DNA from: Streptosporangium lutulentum
Lineage (GTDB): Bacteria; Actinomycetota; Actinomycetes; Streptosporangiales; Streptosporangiaceae
Direction: 5' to 3'
Assembly: GCF_030811455.1 (NCBI RefSeq)
Contig: NZ_JAUSQU010000001.1
Coordinates: 7,006,001-7,070,000 of the forward strand
Length of the DNA: 64,000 nucleotides
Under the pieces are notes generated by a model. That model saw nothing but the letters and a program-made list of their open reading frames with translations. It ran no database searches and was not told the DNA's origin. Position 1 is the first letter of the stretch. Every line of letters starts with the position of its first letter. Of the stretch, positions 26,205-35,558 are shown piece after piece. The translations under genes and the position numbers were made by a program.

Positions 26205-29060
26205 GTGATCGATTCAGCTGCCGCATTCCCTTCTCCACGGACCCGCAGAACAGCCCTGTTCGCGAGGCTCTCCGTGGCCGTGCTCATCGGCGCCGCCGGC
26301 CTCGCCGTCCCGGGCACCGCCTCGGCCGCGCCGCCGCCGCCCGCGGACGGCACCTCGGCCGACAAGGCCGCGCCCTCCTGCTGGGCGATCAAGCAGCAGA
26401 CGCCGTCGAGCGCGGACGGCGTCTACTGGCTGCAGACGCCCGCGCTCATCGCGCCCCAGCAGTTCTACTGCGACATGACCACCGATGGCGGCGGCTGGGT
26501 GCTGATCGGCCGCGGTCGCCAGGGCTGGGAGTTCGACTACAACGGGCAGCGGACGCCCGCCGAGGTCCGCAACACCCCGGCCGGCACTGGTGCGTTCGCG
26601 CCGGCGGCGCTGCCCGGCGACATGGTCAACGGGTTGCTGAACGGCGGCCGGGTCGACGCCCTCACCGACGGCATCCGCCTGCGCAGGGCGTCCAACGCGG
26701 CCGGCAGCACCTGGCAGGAGGTGCGCTGGAGGCTCTCGAACCGCGACAAGTGGTCGTGGACCTTCGACGGCGGCCACCCTCTCAGCTCCACCAGCTTCGA
26801 CGGCGCCTCCTCCAACGGAGGCAACACCCGCGACGTGAACGTCAACAACGGGGTCCGGCGCGTGTTCACCTACGAGTGGCAGAACCACAACTACCAGAAG
26901 GGCTTCTCCTACGGCTCGCTGGGCGGCGGGTCCAACAGCGCCACCAACTACCTGTGGCAGAACGGCACCGAGGGCAACCCGATCCCCTTCACCCAGGTCT
27001 TCATCCGCCCGAAGATCACCACTGTGGCACACCCGGCGATCCCCGACGGCGGCACGGCCGCCAGCACGGTGACGCCGCTCGTCTCCAACCTGACCGCTCC
27101 CACCCCCTGGGGCGTGACGGGCGTCGTGGGCGGCGGCAGCGGCGAGCAGAACATCGAGGTGCAGTCACTGGCCGTCCTCGGCGACACCCTGTACGTCGGC
27201 GGCAAGTTCGAGTACGTCCAGAGGGGCGCGAACCCGGTGCCGGCCGACAGGGTGCGCCAGCCGTACCTCGCGGCGTTCGACGTGAGCACCGGCGAGTGGA
27301 AGCCGGGTTTCCGGCCGGTCCTCAACGGCCAGGTCTGGGACATCCAGGCGGCCGACGACAAAATCGTCATCGGCGGTGAGTTCACGAACGCCAACGGCGA
27401 GACCGACACCGGCGGCCTGGCCGCGCTCGACCCCGCCACCGGCGCCGTCGTGCCCACCTGGCGGGCGCCCATCGCGCACACCTCGTCCACCCCCCTGGTG
27501 CGCACGCTCGACCGGGAAGGCGACTGGATCTACGTCGGCGGTCAGTTCAACCGCATCAGCGGCGGCGTGCCGATCGGCGCGCAGATCACGCTGGGCCGCG
27601 CGGCCCGCGTACGCGTCTCGGACGGCAGGCCCGACGGCACCTGGAAGCCCAACTTCGACGGCGTGCCGATGGAACTCGACGCCACCGCCGAGCGCGTCTA
27701 CTTCGGCGGCCACTTCACCACCGTGAACGGCAACCCGGCCCGCAAGGTGGCCGTCATCACCACCTCGGCGCCGCCGACGCAGGTGGCCGGGCTCAACGAC
27801 CAGAACTGGTTGCCGTCCACGACCAACGTGCAGACGCAGTACCGCCAGATCATCCGAGAGTTCGGCGACAACGTCTGGATCGGCGGCTCCGAGCACGACT
27901 TCCAGATGTACACCAAGAGCGGGTTCAACCGGGTCCGGGGCAACATCGGCGTGCAGGGCGGCGACTTCCAGACCGCGGTCGAGCTCAACGGGGTCGTCTA
28001 CGGCGCCTGCCACTGCGACGACTTCATCCACCTCGACGCGAGCACCTGGCCGGATCCCGGAACCAACTGGACCGAGGTCAACCAGATCAGCTTCATCGGA
28101 GCCTGGGACGCCGAGACCGGCGACTACCTCCCGAACTTCAACCCCTCGATCGACTCCCGGGCGGGCGCGGGCCCGTGGGAGATGATCAAGGATGACAACG
28201 GCTGCCTCTGGTTCGGCGGTGACATGTCACGGGGCGGCTGGACGAACGGCGCCTACCAGTGGCTCGGCGGCTTCGGCCGGCTCTGCTCCACCGACGCGCA
28301 GGCCCCGGCCACGCCGACCGGGCTCACCACCGCGACCACGCCCGGCGGCAACCAGCTCACCTGGGGCGCCGCGACCGACAACGCCGGCGCCCCCCGCTAC
28401 GAGGTGCTGCGCGACGACCACGTCATCGCCACCGTCGGCGGGACGTCCTACACCGACACCTCGGCCTACGGCACCCACCGGTACTTCGTGCGGGCGATCG
28501 ACACGGCGGGCAACCGCTCGGCGAGCACCCCGGTGCTCCGCGTCGAGAGCACGACGAACCTGGTGGCGAGCAACGCCACGTGGCGCTGGGTGTACGACGG
28601 CGTGGACCAGGGCACGGCCTGGCGGGCTCCCGGCTTCGACGACTCGTCCTGGCCGACCGGCGCGGCCAAGCTCGGCTTCGGCGACGACGAGGACACGGTC
28701 ATCCCTGCCGGTACCACGCCCCGTCCGATGACCGCCTACTTCAGGTCCACGATCGAGGTCGCCGACCCGGCGAGCTACCAGGAGCTGACCATCGACCTGG
28801 TCCGTGACGACGGCGCCGTGATCTACATCAACGGCACCGAGGTCGGCCGGGACAACCTGCCCGCGGGAGACGTGTCGTACGGCACGGCGGCCGTGATCGG
28901 TCTGCAGACCAACACGGAGGAGAGGACCCCGGTCCGCTTCACCGTCCCGGCCACGGCCTTGGTCGCCGGCACTAACACAATCGCGGTGGAAATGCACCAG
29001 GCGAATGCCTGGAGTGCCGATCTCGGCTTCTCCCTTAGCATGAACGCGACTGTGAATTAA
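26205..29060 (+). CDS. secreted multidomain protein: fibrinogen-like head, propeller, FN3, galactose-binding-like tail
   Basis: 951 residues. GTG start with GAGGGG 8 bases upstream; signal peptide ends near GTASA (residue 41). The fibrinogen C-terminal-like domain (about 57-270) shows DGVYWLQTP and FYCDMTTDGGGWVLIGRGRQGW. It is followed by delta-60-type repeats (about 315-700, e.g. LYVGGKFEYV, IVIGGEFTNANGE), an FN3 domain (about 705-785, TPTGLTTAT to YFVRAIDTAGNRS), and a tail (about 790-951) like that of the protein at 18409. Likely a surface or matrix protein made with the polysaccharide. Confidence 0.85.
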   Translation: MIDSAAAFPSPRTRRTALFARLSVAVLIGAAGLAVPGTASAAPPPPADGTSADKAAPSCWAIKQQTPSSADGVYWLQTPALIAPQQFYCDMTTDGGGWVLIGRGRQGWEFDYNGQRTPAEVRNTPAGTGAFAPAALPGDMVNGLLNGGRVDALTDGIRLRRASNAAGSTWQEVRWRLSNRDKWSWTFDGGHPLSSTSFDGASSNGGNTRDVNVNNGVRRVFTYEWQNHNYQKGFSYGSLGGGSNSATNYLWQNGTEGNPIPFTQVFIRPKITTVAHPAIPDGGTAASTVTPLVSNLTAPTPWGVTGVVGGGSGEQNIEVQSLAVLGDTLYVGGKFEYVQRGANPVPADRVRQPYLAAFDVSTGEWKPGFRPVLNGQVWDIQAADDKIVIGGEFTNANGETDTGGLAALDPATGAVVPTWRAPIAHTSSTPLVRTLDREGDWIYVGGQFNRISGGVPIGAQITLGRAARVRVSDGRPDGTWKPNFDGVPMELDATAERVYFGGHFTTVNGNPARKVAVITTSAPPTQVAGLNDQNWLPSTTNVQTQYRQIIREFGDNVWIGGSEHDFQMYTKSGFNRVRGNIGVQGGDFQTAVELNGVVYGACHCDDFIHLDASTWPDPGTNWTEVNQISFIGAWDAETGDYLPNFNPSIDSRAGAGPWEMIKDDNGCLWFGGDMSRGGWTNGAYQWLGGFGRLCSTDAQAPATPTGLTTATTPGGNQLTWGAATDNAGAPRYEVLRDDHVIATVGGTSYTDTSAYGTHRYFVRAIDTAGNRSASTPVLRVESTTNLVASNATWRWVYDGVDQGTAWRAPGFDDSSWPTGAAKLGFGDDEDTVIPAGTTPRPMTAYFRSTIEVADPASYQELTIDLVRDDGAVIYINGTEVGRDNLPAGDVSYGTAAVIGLQTNTEERTPVRFTVPATALVAGTNTIAVEMHQANAWSADLGFSLSMNATVN

Positions 29061-29091
29061 AGTGAAAGCCTCCTTCGTCGAGAGGCTCACC

Positions 29092-30309
29092 ATGTTCGGT
29101 GCACATCGGCGTGGCCGCTACACCCTGGCCGCTCTGCTCGCGGGTTGTTGTCTGACCACCGCCTTCGTCTCCTCGCAGGAGCCCGGCGAACTGGACTTCC
29201 CCGACCCGGCTTACGAGATCTCCGGCTGGCCCATCCGGCCGGACGATTTCGAGGCCCTCATCGAAGACTGGACGGTCCCGCCGAAGGACGCGGAAGGCCT
29301 CCCCGTTCGCGGGGAGGCCCCCCCGGCCGCCACCCAGGCGCCCGAGGTCTCTCCGCCCCCCGCCCTGCCCCCCGTCGGGACGGGCCCGGCCACGGGGGAG
29401 TGCACGGTGAGCGAGATCCTGGTCCCGTCCTGCGGGGCGTGGTGGGGCATCTACTCGATCCGGGGTCGCGACCTCAGCGCCTCGGTCACCGATCTGGAGC
29501 AACAGATCAACCGGCCGTTCGACATCGTGCTGCGCTACCACGACTTCTCCGGCACCCCCGGACCGGGGGTGTTCCCCGACAAGTCCGAAATCGAGCTCGG
29601 CGAATCCCGCATGCTCTTCTTCGCCTGGGAGAGCCGGCTCTTCTCCGAGAAGACCGAGCTCCGCTGGTCCGACATCGCCGCCGGCCGGCACGACGACGTC
29701 ATCCGGGCGGCGGCGGACCGGATCCGCGACTACGGCAAGAAGGTGTTCGTCTCCTTCGATCCGGAGATGGACCGGCGCACGACGGGTCAGGACATCGACA
29801 AGGGCGGCACCGCCGACTACGTCGCCGCCGCCAGACACGTGCACCGGCTCTTCGAGGAGGCCGGCGCGAGCAACACGGTGTGGGTCTGGACCGTCACGGG
29901 CTACCTCGGGGAGGGCAACGACCAGCGGATGGCGTCGATGTACCCCGGCGACGAGTACGTCGACTGGGTCGCCTACGACCCCTACAACTTCTACGGTTGC
30001 AAGGGTTCCTCCTGGGAGACCTTCGAGCAGTCCATCTCCGGCACCTACCGGTGGCTCAACGAGAACGGCCTCGGCCACAAGCCGTTCATGCTCCCCGAGT
30101 ACGGCACACAGTACGATCCCGCCGATCCGGCCCGGTCCAAGCAGTGGTACACCGACATCCCGGAGACCCTGCAGGAGTATCCGAACATCAAGGGTCTGGT
30201 CCGCTGGGACTCCGACTTCGGCTGCGGCCTACGCCTGGACAACGGTCCGGGCATGATCGACGCCTTCGAGGAGGCGGGCCTGCACCCGCTCCTCAACCCC
30301 TCCCGTTAG
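29092..30309 (+). CDS. GH26-like glycoside hydrolase lipoprotein
   Basis: About 405 residues. The ATG at 29092 (MFGAHRRGRY) is favoured by GAGAGG 6 bases upstream over the GTG at 29062. A lipobox-like LLAGC follows the signal helix. After a proline-rich linker the catalytic region starts near CGAWWGIYS. Candidate catalytic residues are the Glu in FDPEMDRR (codon 29764-29766) and the Glu in MLPEYG (30097-30099), about 111 residues apart, as in mannanase-type GH26 enzymes. It may trim or release the polymer of this locus. Confidence 0.8.
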   Translation: MFGAHRRGRYTLAALLAGCCLTTAFVSSQEPGELDFPDPAYEISGWPIRPDDFEALIEDWTVPPKDAEGLPVRGEAPPAATQAPEVSPPPALPPVGTGPATGECTVSEILVPSCGAWWGIYSIRGRDLSASVTDLEQQINRPFDIVLRYHDFSGTPGPGVFPDKSEIELGESRMLFFAWESRLFSEKTELRWSDIAAGRHDDVIRAAADRIRDYGKKVFVSFDPEMDRRTTGQDIDKGGTADYVAAARHVHRLFEEAGASNTVWVWTVTGYLGEGNDQRMASMYPGDEYVDWVAYDPYNFYGCKGSSWETFEQSISGTYRWLNENGLGHKPFMLPEYGTQYDPADPARSKQWYTDIPETLQEYPNIKGLVRWDSDFGCGLRLDNGPGMIDAFEEAGLHPLLNPSR

Positions 30310-30315
30310 CCCTGA

Positions 30316-30351
30316 GCGCTCGGGTCTCCGCCACGGCGGAGACCCGAGCGC
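30316..30351. terminator. bidirectional terminator between convergent genes
   Basis: Perfect 17-bp arms (30316-30332 and 30335-30351) with a minimal loop, placed between the GH26-like gene and the convergent glycosyltransferase pair. Confidence 0.8.
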
Positions 30352-30365
30352 GGCAGGAGCGTCCG

Positions 30366-30920
30366 TCACCCGCGCCGCAGGCGGCGGGTGAGCAGGGAGC
30401 GGCGGGCGCGTGGCGCGAGCAGCAGCTCGTCGATCAACTTTCCGGCCCGTTCCACGGCCTCGGCTCCACTCGCCTCCTGCGGGTCCGCCCGGTACGCCGA
30501 GGGGTCACGGAGCGCGTGGTCGAGCAGGTCGCGCAGATCCTGAGCCGTCTCCGCCGGAGCGACCTTGCCGAGCCTCGCGAGGTGCCTGGCGAAGGCGACC
30601 TGGTGGTCGTCGACGACCTCCCGCAGCCGCGCTATCCGGGGCACCACGATCGGGAGGCGGCCCGCCTCCCTCGCCTCCATGATCGACCCCGGTCCCCCTT
30701 GGCAGACGACCACGTCGCAGGTCGCGAACAGGGTCTGCACCTCCTGGTGGGGAAGCAGGGCGTGGCACTCGGCTCGCACAGGCGGCCGGGAGGTGCCGTG
30801 CTGGACCACGCATCGGACGCGGCCGGGCTCCTGGGCGAGGAGCCACTCCTCAAGCCAGTCCATCAGCCGATCGAAACGATGGTGGTCGGTGCCGACGGTG
30901 ACGAAGACCAGGGTGCTCAC
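30366..30920 (-). CDS. Alg13/PssE-like glycosyltransferase catalytic subunit
   Basis: About 184 residues, corresponding to the C-terminal half of a GT28 enzyme. It starts VSTLVFVTVGTDHHRFDRLMDWLEEW and contains VVVCQGGPGSIMEAREAGRLPIVVPR, the nucleotide-sugar-binding loop. The GTG at 30920 overlaps the upstream partner gene by four bases; longer frames are out-of-phase shadows. With the partner it should act as a two-subunit glycosyltransferase on the lipid carrier. Confidence 0.85.
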   Translation of the reverse strand: MSTLVFVTVGTDHHRFDRLMDWLEEWLLAQEPGRVRCVVQHGTSRPPVRAECHALLPHQEVQTLFATCDVVVCQGGPGSIMEAREAGRLPIVVPRIARLREVVDDHQVAFARHLARLGKVAPAETAQDLRDLLDHALRDPSAYRADPQEASGAEAVERAGKLIDELLLAPRARRSLLTRRLRRG

Positions 30921-31366
30921 AGGAGCTGCCCCACGACGACGCCCTGCGGGTAACGGCGCTGCTGCTCGGGCCACTGCAGCAGGAAGAGGTCCGCCAGCGG
31001 ATAGCAGAGCCGGCCGGTGAGCGTCCCGGAGTCGATCCGGTCGTAAACCTCGAGGTAGACCGTACGGGCTCCGTAGAGGCGCCCGAGCAGGAAGAACGGG
31101 TAGGCGACCCCGGCCCCGGTGGTCACGACCACGTCCGGCCGGTAGCGCGAGACCAGTTTCACCGCCAGCCACAGGTTGCGCATCAGGTTGCGAACATTGC
31201 GCGTGGTCGGGTGATAGGCCCAGGTCACCTCCTCCCCGGCGAGCAGCGACTCGGCGTCGGCCTTCTCGAAGGTCACCCAGTGCCGTTCGTGCTGCTCGTA
31301 CCAGGGCCGCAGCCGGTGCAACTGCGTCAGGTGGCCGCCCGTGGAGCAGACCAGAAGTGCCTTCAC
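30917..31366 (-). CDS. Alg14/PssD-like glycosyltransferase membrane subunit
   Basis: About 149 residues, starting VKALLVCSTGGHLTQLHRL, the glycine-rich loop of the Alg14 family, with VVTTGAGVAYPFFLLGRLYGARTVYLEV further on. It anchors and completes the Alg13-like subunit. The GTG at 31366 overlaps the upstream kinase gene stop (GTGA). Confidence 0.85.
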   Translation of the reverse strand: MKALLVCSTGGHLTQLHRLRPWYEQHERHWVTFEKADAESLLAGEEVTWAYHPTTRNVRNLMRNLWLAVKLVSRYRPDVVVTTGAGVAYPFFLLGRLYGARTVYLEVYDRIDSGTLTGRLCYPLADLFLLQWPEQQRRYPQGVVVGQLL

Positions 31367-32649
31367 CGTGACCGCTCCATCCGAGCCAGTTCGTCGATCA
31401 TGTGTGGGTGGAAGCGGTCGCTCCACCATCCGCCGCCGCGCTTGAGCCTGCAGACGCGCAGGAACATCTCCACCAGATAGAGGTCGGCCAGGCAGTGGCG
31501 CGCCTCCTCGGGCACGCCGTACTCCGCCAGGTCGTCGTGCGCGGCGCCGATCACCGCGGAGACCGCACCGCGCAGGCCGAGGTCCCGCAGCTCCATGGCG
31601 ACCTGGAAGCGCCAGTGCAGCGAGTCGAATCCGACCGGGGCGTCGCCCCCGCTGTGCTCCCAGTCCCACACGCACAGGGTCCCGTCCGCCCAGGCGAGGT
31701 TCCACGGCACCCAGTCACCGTGCCAGCGACCGAACCGCAGGGAGACGTCGCCGCAGGTGAGCTCGACCCGGTCGAGGACCCGGCCCATGGCCGCCGCGAG
31801 CTCGGCTTCCTCGGCCGCGACGATCGCGACCTCCTCACGGATCCCGCGCCAGAACCCCGACGCCCGCAGGGGGGCGACGTAGCCGCCGGTGCTTTCCGCC
31901 ACGGCCAGGGAGAACCGGGCGGCGGGCAGACGGTCCGGCTCCCGGTGCCGCCGGACCGTCTCGGGCAGCGGCGCCGTGACGGTGAGCCGGTAGTCGCGCC
32001 AGGTTCCCTCGTGCAGCACCCGGGGGACGTGCATCTCGTTCATGTCGCCGACCAGCGAGAGCGCCTCGGCCTCGGTCGCCACCATCGTGCGGGTGGCGTC
32101 GTTCCAGCCCACCTTCACGTATCCCACGGGTTTCCCCGCGGGAGAGAAGAGCTGCAGCACGGGCTTGTGGTGGGGGTCGATGCGGTGGACGCCCGCCCCG
32201 ACCACCACGTCGGCCTCGCCGAGAACCTCGCGCAGGTGCGCGGAGAGGAGGTGGCCGGGCAGCGCCCGTTCGTCCAGTCGCTCGTCCACGCACACGACCA
32301 GGCGGTGCCGGATGACCCGCTGGGCGATCCTGAGCCGGTATCCCAGGCCCAGCAGGAAGCGGAACACTCTCGTGCCGGGTTCGCGCAGGCCGTTGTAACG
32401 ACCGACCGAGGCCGCGGCCGCCGCCGCGGTGGCCAGGGGAACCAGGAATCGGGCCCGCTCCGGAGAGGGCACGACGGCGTAGGTCTCCACGGCGCGGAAC
32501 CCCGGCGGGACCTCACCGCTCGTCACGCGTACCGGCCAGGACGTGACCTCTCCCTCGGGGAGCCAGAGCTGGCTCACGAGGTTCTGCAACGCTCGCAGAC
32601 CGGGCGGGGTCTCGGCGGCCAGGGAAGGCACGGCTTCGGTTTCCTTCAA
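31363..32649 (-). CDS. APH-family phosphotransferase of the polysaccharide locus
   Basis: 428 residues. The kinase signatures are RWHGDWVPWNLAW (Brenner-type HGDxxxxN, about residue 333) and CVWDWEHSG (metal-binding Asp, about 350). An N-terminal region of about 130 residues precedes the kinase fold. Family members phosphorylate small alcohols, sugars or aminoglycosides; here a sugar or polymer precursor is plausible from the neighbours. Overlaps the Alg14-like gene by GTGA. Confidence 0.75.
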   Translation of the reverse strand: MKETEAVPSLAAETPPGLRALQNLVSQLWLPEGEVTSWPVRVTSGEVPPGFRAVETYAVVPSPERARFLVPLATAAAAAASVGRYNGLREPGTRVFRFLLGLGYRLRIAQRVIRHRLVVCVDERLDERALPGHLLSAHLREVLGEADVVVGAGVHRIDPHHKPVLQLFSPAGKPVGYVKVGWNDATRTMVATEAEALSLVGDMNEMHVPRVLHEGTWRDYRLTVTAPLPETVRRHREPDRLPAARFSLAVAESTGGYVAPLRASGFWRGIREEVAIVAAEEAELAAAMGRVLDRVELTCGDVSLRFGRWHGDWVPWNLAWADGTLCVWDWEHSGGDAPVGFDSLHWRFQVAMELRDLGLRGAVSAVIGAAHDDLAEYGVPEEARHCLADLYLVEMFLRVCRLKRGGGWWSDRFHPHMIDELARMERSR

Positions 32650-32732
32650 TCCCTGATTCTCTCAACTAGAAGATGGCCTACGTCACACAGCACGTCGGGT
32701 ACGTTAGCCGCGCCATGTCACGAACGTGAACC

Positions 32733-34184
32733 TCAGTAGGCGCCCGACCCTCGCATCACGGCGGACCACGTCTTCCAGAGGATCTGCATGTCCAGCGCGA
32801 GAGACCAATTCTCCACGTAGCGCAGGTCGAGTCGGACCGATTCCTCCCACGACAGGTCGGACCGTCCGCTGACCTGCCACAGGCCGGTCAGACCGGGTTT
32901 GACCACCAGGCGGCGCCGTACGTCGGTGCCGTAGCGGGCGACCTCCTCCGGCAACGGCGGGCGGGGACCCACCAGGGACATGTCTCCGCGCACCACGTTG
33001 AAAAGCTGGGGCAATTCATCAATTGAATAACGACGCAGCCAGCTGCCGAGCGGGGTGATTCTTGGATCGTTCCTAATTTTGAATAGGACGCCGTCGCCCT
33101 CGTTGAGCTCAGTTAATATTCGCTTAATCTGTTCGGCGTCCGGAACCATGGTCCGGAACTTCAACACGGTGAACTCCTCGCCGCCTTTGCCGACCCTGGC
33201 CTGGCGGAACAGGACGGGACCGGGACCGGTCGACTTGATGAGAGCGGCCACGACGAGCAGAAAGGGCGAGAGCGCCAGCAGGGCCAGCGCCGCGACGACC
33301 TTGTCGAAGACCCCCTTGACCAGCTGGCGGGCTCCGTCGAGGTCGGGGTGGGCGACATGGAGCAGCGGGAGCCCCGCCACCGGGCGAATGTTGATGCGCG
33401 GGCCGGCGACCTCCATCAGCGCCGAGGCGACATAGAGGTCGGTGTCGGTCTCCTCCAGCCGCCACGCCAGCCTCCGCAGGGCCACGCCGTCCAACTCCGG
33501 GCAGGCCAGCACGGCGACCGTGTCGGCACCCGAGTCACGGACGACCTGCGGCACGGTCGAGAAGTCTCCGAGCACGGGGAAGCCGTCGAACTGCTGCAGT
33601 CCTTCCGTCGCCTCCGGAGACGGCACGCACGCGGCGACGATCTTCATACCGTGGTAGGGCTTGCGGCTCAGCTGCGTGTGCAGCTCCAGTATCGACGCCC
33701 AGTGGCCGACCACCACGACCCTGCGCATGCACTCACCTTCGTAGCGGCGGCGGTGCAGCCCCTGCCGCATGCCGTACCGGAGGAAGACGTTCGCCAGGCC
33801 GGCCAGCGGAATTCCCGCCATCACGTAACCGCGGGCGATCGGCGTCTGGGTGGCGTAGGCCACGATCGCCACCGATGAGGCCATGACCGCCGTAGCCTGG
33901 AAGATCCGACGGTATTCGTCTGATCCGTCCCCTAAGTAACGTTTGTCATAACCGCCGGTGACCATGACGATCAACGGCCAGAGCCCGATGATGAACAGCG
34001 CCAGCCACACTTCTGAGACATAGAGCATCTCAAGGTGCCTTCGTACCAGCACCAATCCGAGGAGCGAGACCGCCACGCAAGCCATGTCTCCCAGCACGGC
34101 CATGCGCAGGTATCGCCTCATCCAAACGTACGAACCCAGTCGCTGCTGTGTCCCCTGCAGCGACTCACTCACCACAATGCCCAT
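32733..34184 (-). CDS. undecaprenyl-phosphate sugar phosphotransferase (priming enzyme)
   Basis: About 483 residues. Four N-terminal helices, a CoA-binding-like Rossmann region (about 130-260), a fifth helix (KVVAALALLALSPFLLVVAALIK) and the C-terminal bacterial sugar-transferase domain with FRQARVGKGGEEFTVLKFRTM, DELPQLFNVVRGDMSLVGPRPPLPEEV and KPGLTGLWQVSGRS. It transfers a sugar-1-phosphate to undecaprenyl phosphate, the first committed step of polymer synthesis. Start ATG at 34184 is provisional, with GAGGAG just upstream; a GTG at 34175 has better spacing. Confidence 0.92.
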   Translation of the reverse strand: MGIVVSESLQGTQQRLGSYVWMRRYLRMAVLGDMACVAVSLLGLVLVRRHLEMLYVSEVWLALFIIGLWPLIVMVTGGYDKRYLGDGSDEYRRIFQATAVMASSVAIVAYATQTPIARGYVMAGIPLAGLANVFLRYGMRQGLHRRRYEGECMRRVVVVGHWASILELHTQLSRKPYHGMKIVAACVPSPEATEGLQQFDGFPVLGDFSTVPQVVRDSGADTVAVLACPELDGVALRRLAWRLEETDTDLYVASALMEVAGPRINIRPVAGLPLLHVAHPDLDGARQLVKGVFDKVVAALALLALSPFLLVVAALIKSTGPGPVLFRQARVGKGGEEFTVLKFRTMVPDAEQIKRILTELNEGDGVLFKIRNDPRITPLGSWLRRYSIDELPQLFNVVRGDMSLVGPRPPLPEEVARYGTDVRRRLVVKPGLTGLWQVSGRSDLSWEESVRLDLRYVENWSLALDMQILWKTWSAVMRGSGAY

Positions 34185-34524
34185 TGCTCCTCGCTGTGCT
34201 TGCCCCACCTCTGCACAAACTAGACGCCACTGCCGCCTCAGTGGTTGACCGCTTACAGGCAGTTGTCACATATATCTAGAGAGCGTAGAAAGTGAAGAAG
34301 TTCACGGATAGGCAAGGCCAACGTCCACATCAGGACACATGTGTATGAAAATGCGTGCTTGACATCACTCCGTGGCTGGTCAGCGACCCTCCCCCACGCC
34401 AAGCGCCCCATCCCCAGCGTCTCTCCCTCACCACGCATCACTAGAGAGACCACCATCCACGGCACAATTGTATCTATATGGCTTCGTCACAAATTATCCT
34501 TGACACCGGGCTCACACCCAGCGG
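34185..34524. other. intergenic region upstream of the priming enzyme
   Basis: 340 bp, less GC-rich than its surroundings, with AT-rich segments near 34260-34280 and 34460-34500. It probably holds the minus-strand promoter of the priming-enzyme operon. A 70-codon minus ORF inside has no recognisable features and is not called. Confidence 0.5.
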
Positions 34525-34875
34525 TCAGTCGTACTCGAAGTCCGGTAGCGCCGAAGGCGGCTCGGGGCTGCGCCAGACTACGACATATACGTCACGGACG
34601 GTGTCCGCTGCCGCGCTGAGTCGATCGAGGTCGAAGTCCGGAAGATACCGGAGACGCGCGACAAAGGTCGCGTCGGTCGCCGATTTGGGCACCACGCAGC
34701 CTTGACCGTCGCGGTCGAGAAGGATGTACAGGATGTCCGAGTCCGTATCGCCCACGACCCGCACCTCGACGACGTCCTCCCACGCGAGGGCGTCGACGCT
34801 GCCGTCCGCGTAATGGCGGGTCACGCCTTCTTCGGTGACATAAACGTAGGAGTCCGGCACTGAATTGCCGTGCAT
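34525..34875 (-). CDS. conserved-looking small hypothetical protein
   Basis: 116 residues, acidic, no membrane helix. It alternates beta-like segments (SYVYVTEEGVTRHYADGS, ILYILLDRDGQGCVVP, DVYVVVWRSPEPP). The segment VPKSATDATFVARLRYLPDFDLDRL resembles immunity- or YcxB-like small proteins, but I do not assign it. Start ATG at 34875. No partner gene is obvious. Confidence 0.6.
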   Translation of the reverse strand: MHGNSVPDSYVYVTEEGVTRHYADGSVDALAWEDVVEVRVVGDTDSDILYILLDRDGQGCVVPKSATDATFVARLRYLPDFDLDRLSAAADTVRDVYVVVWRSPEPPSALPDFEYD

Positions 34876-34934
34876 GGCCGCGATTGTGACGACTTCAGGG
34901 CTCTTGGTGCAAGAGAACCGTGCAAGTCGGGCAA

Positions 34935-35558
34935 CTAATGTGTGCCCCAGCCGTGATCCAGATGGGCGGCGACGGCCCTCCTGGCGGCCTCCGGCGGGCC
35001 CTGGCCGATCCTGTCGAGCAGGTCGCGATGCTCGGCGACCAGCAGATGCCTGTCGGAGTAGACGGTGCGCAGCCGCACGAGACCGAGCCGGGTCTCGACG
35101 GCCAGGGCGGTGTAGAGCCGCTCCAGCCGGGGACTGCCCACCGCGACGATCAGCGCCTGGTGCAGCGCCATGTGCTCGGCCACCACATCGGCCCAGGGTG
35201 CGTCACCGGGCAGCGCGGTCATCCGCGCCAGCGCCTCGTCGGCCTCCTCGACCCGCCGCCCGGTCAGCGCGGTGGCCATGAGGTCCTCCAGCGGACGGCG
35301 GACGAACATCAGGTCGTCGAGGTCCGCCTCGGTCACCTCGGTCACCTGCGCGCTGCGATGGCGCTCTCTTCGGAGCAGCCCCTCGTGCACGAGCACGGCC
35401 AGCGCCTCACGCACGGTCGGGCGGGCCACGCCGTACAGGGTGGAGAGTTCCTGTTCCGGCAGCGCGGTGCCCGGAGCGATCTCGCCGGAGAGCACTCGCC
35501 GCCGTAGGGCGTCGGCGAGTGCTCCGACGGCGGAGACGGGATGGAACGGGAGAGTCAC
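34935..35558 (-). CDS. GntR-family transcriptional regulator (FCD domain)
   Basis: 207 residues. Winged-helix DNA-binding domain at about 10-75 (LRRRVLSGEIAPGTALPEQELSTLYGVARPTVREALAVLVHEGLL), then an alpha-helical FCD effector domain with metal-type histidines. Its GTG start at 35558 overlaps the exporter gene stop (GTGA), so exporter and regulator form one operon. A FadR-type operator lies at the operon start, pointing to autoregulation. Confidence 0.9.
   Translation of the reverse strand: MTLPFHPVSAVGALADALRRRVLSGEIAPGTALPEQELSTLYGVARPTVREALAVLVHEGLLRRERHRSAQVTEVTEADLDDLMFVRRPLEDLMATALTGRRVEEADEALARMTALPGDAPWADVVAEHMALHQALIVAVGSPRLERLYTALAVETRLGLVRLRTVYSDRHLLVAEHRDLLDRIGQGPPEAARRAVAAHLDHGWGTH

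Noticed and set aside
34253-34465. 70-codon minus ORF in the gap before the priming enzyme
   Set aside because: No ribosome-binding site, no homology recognisable, in a likely promoter region.
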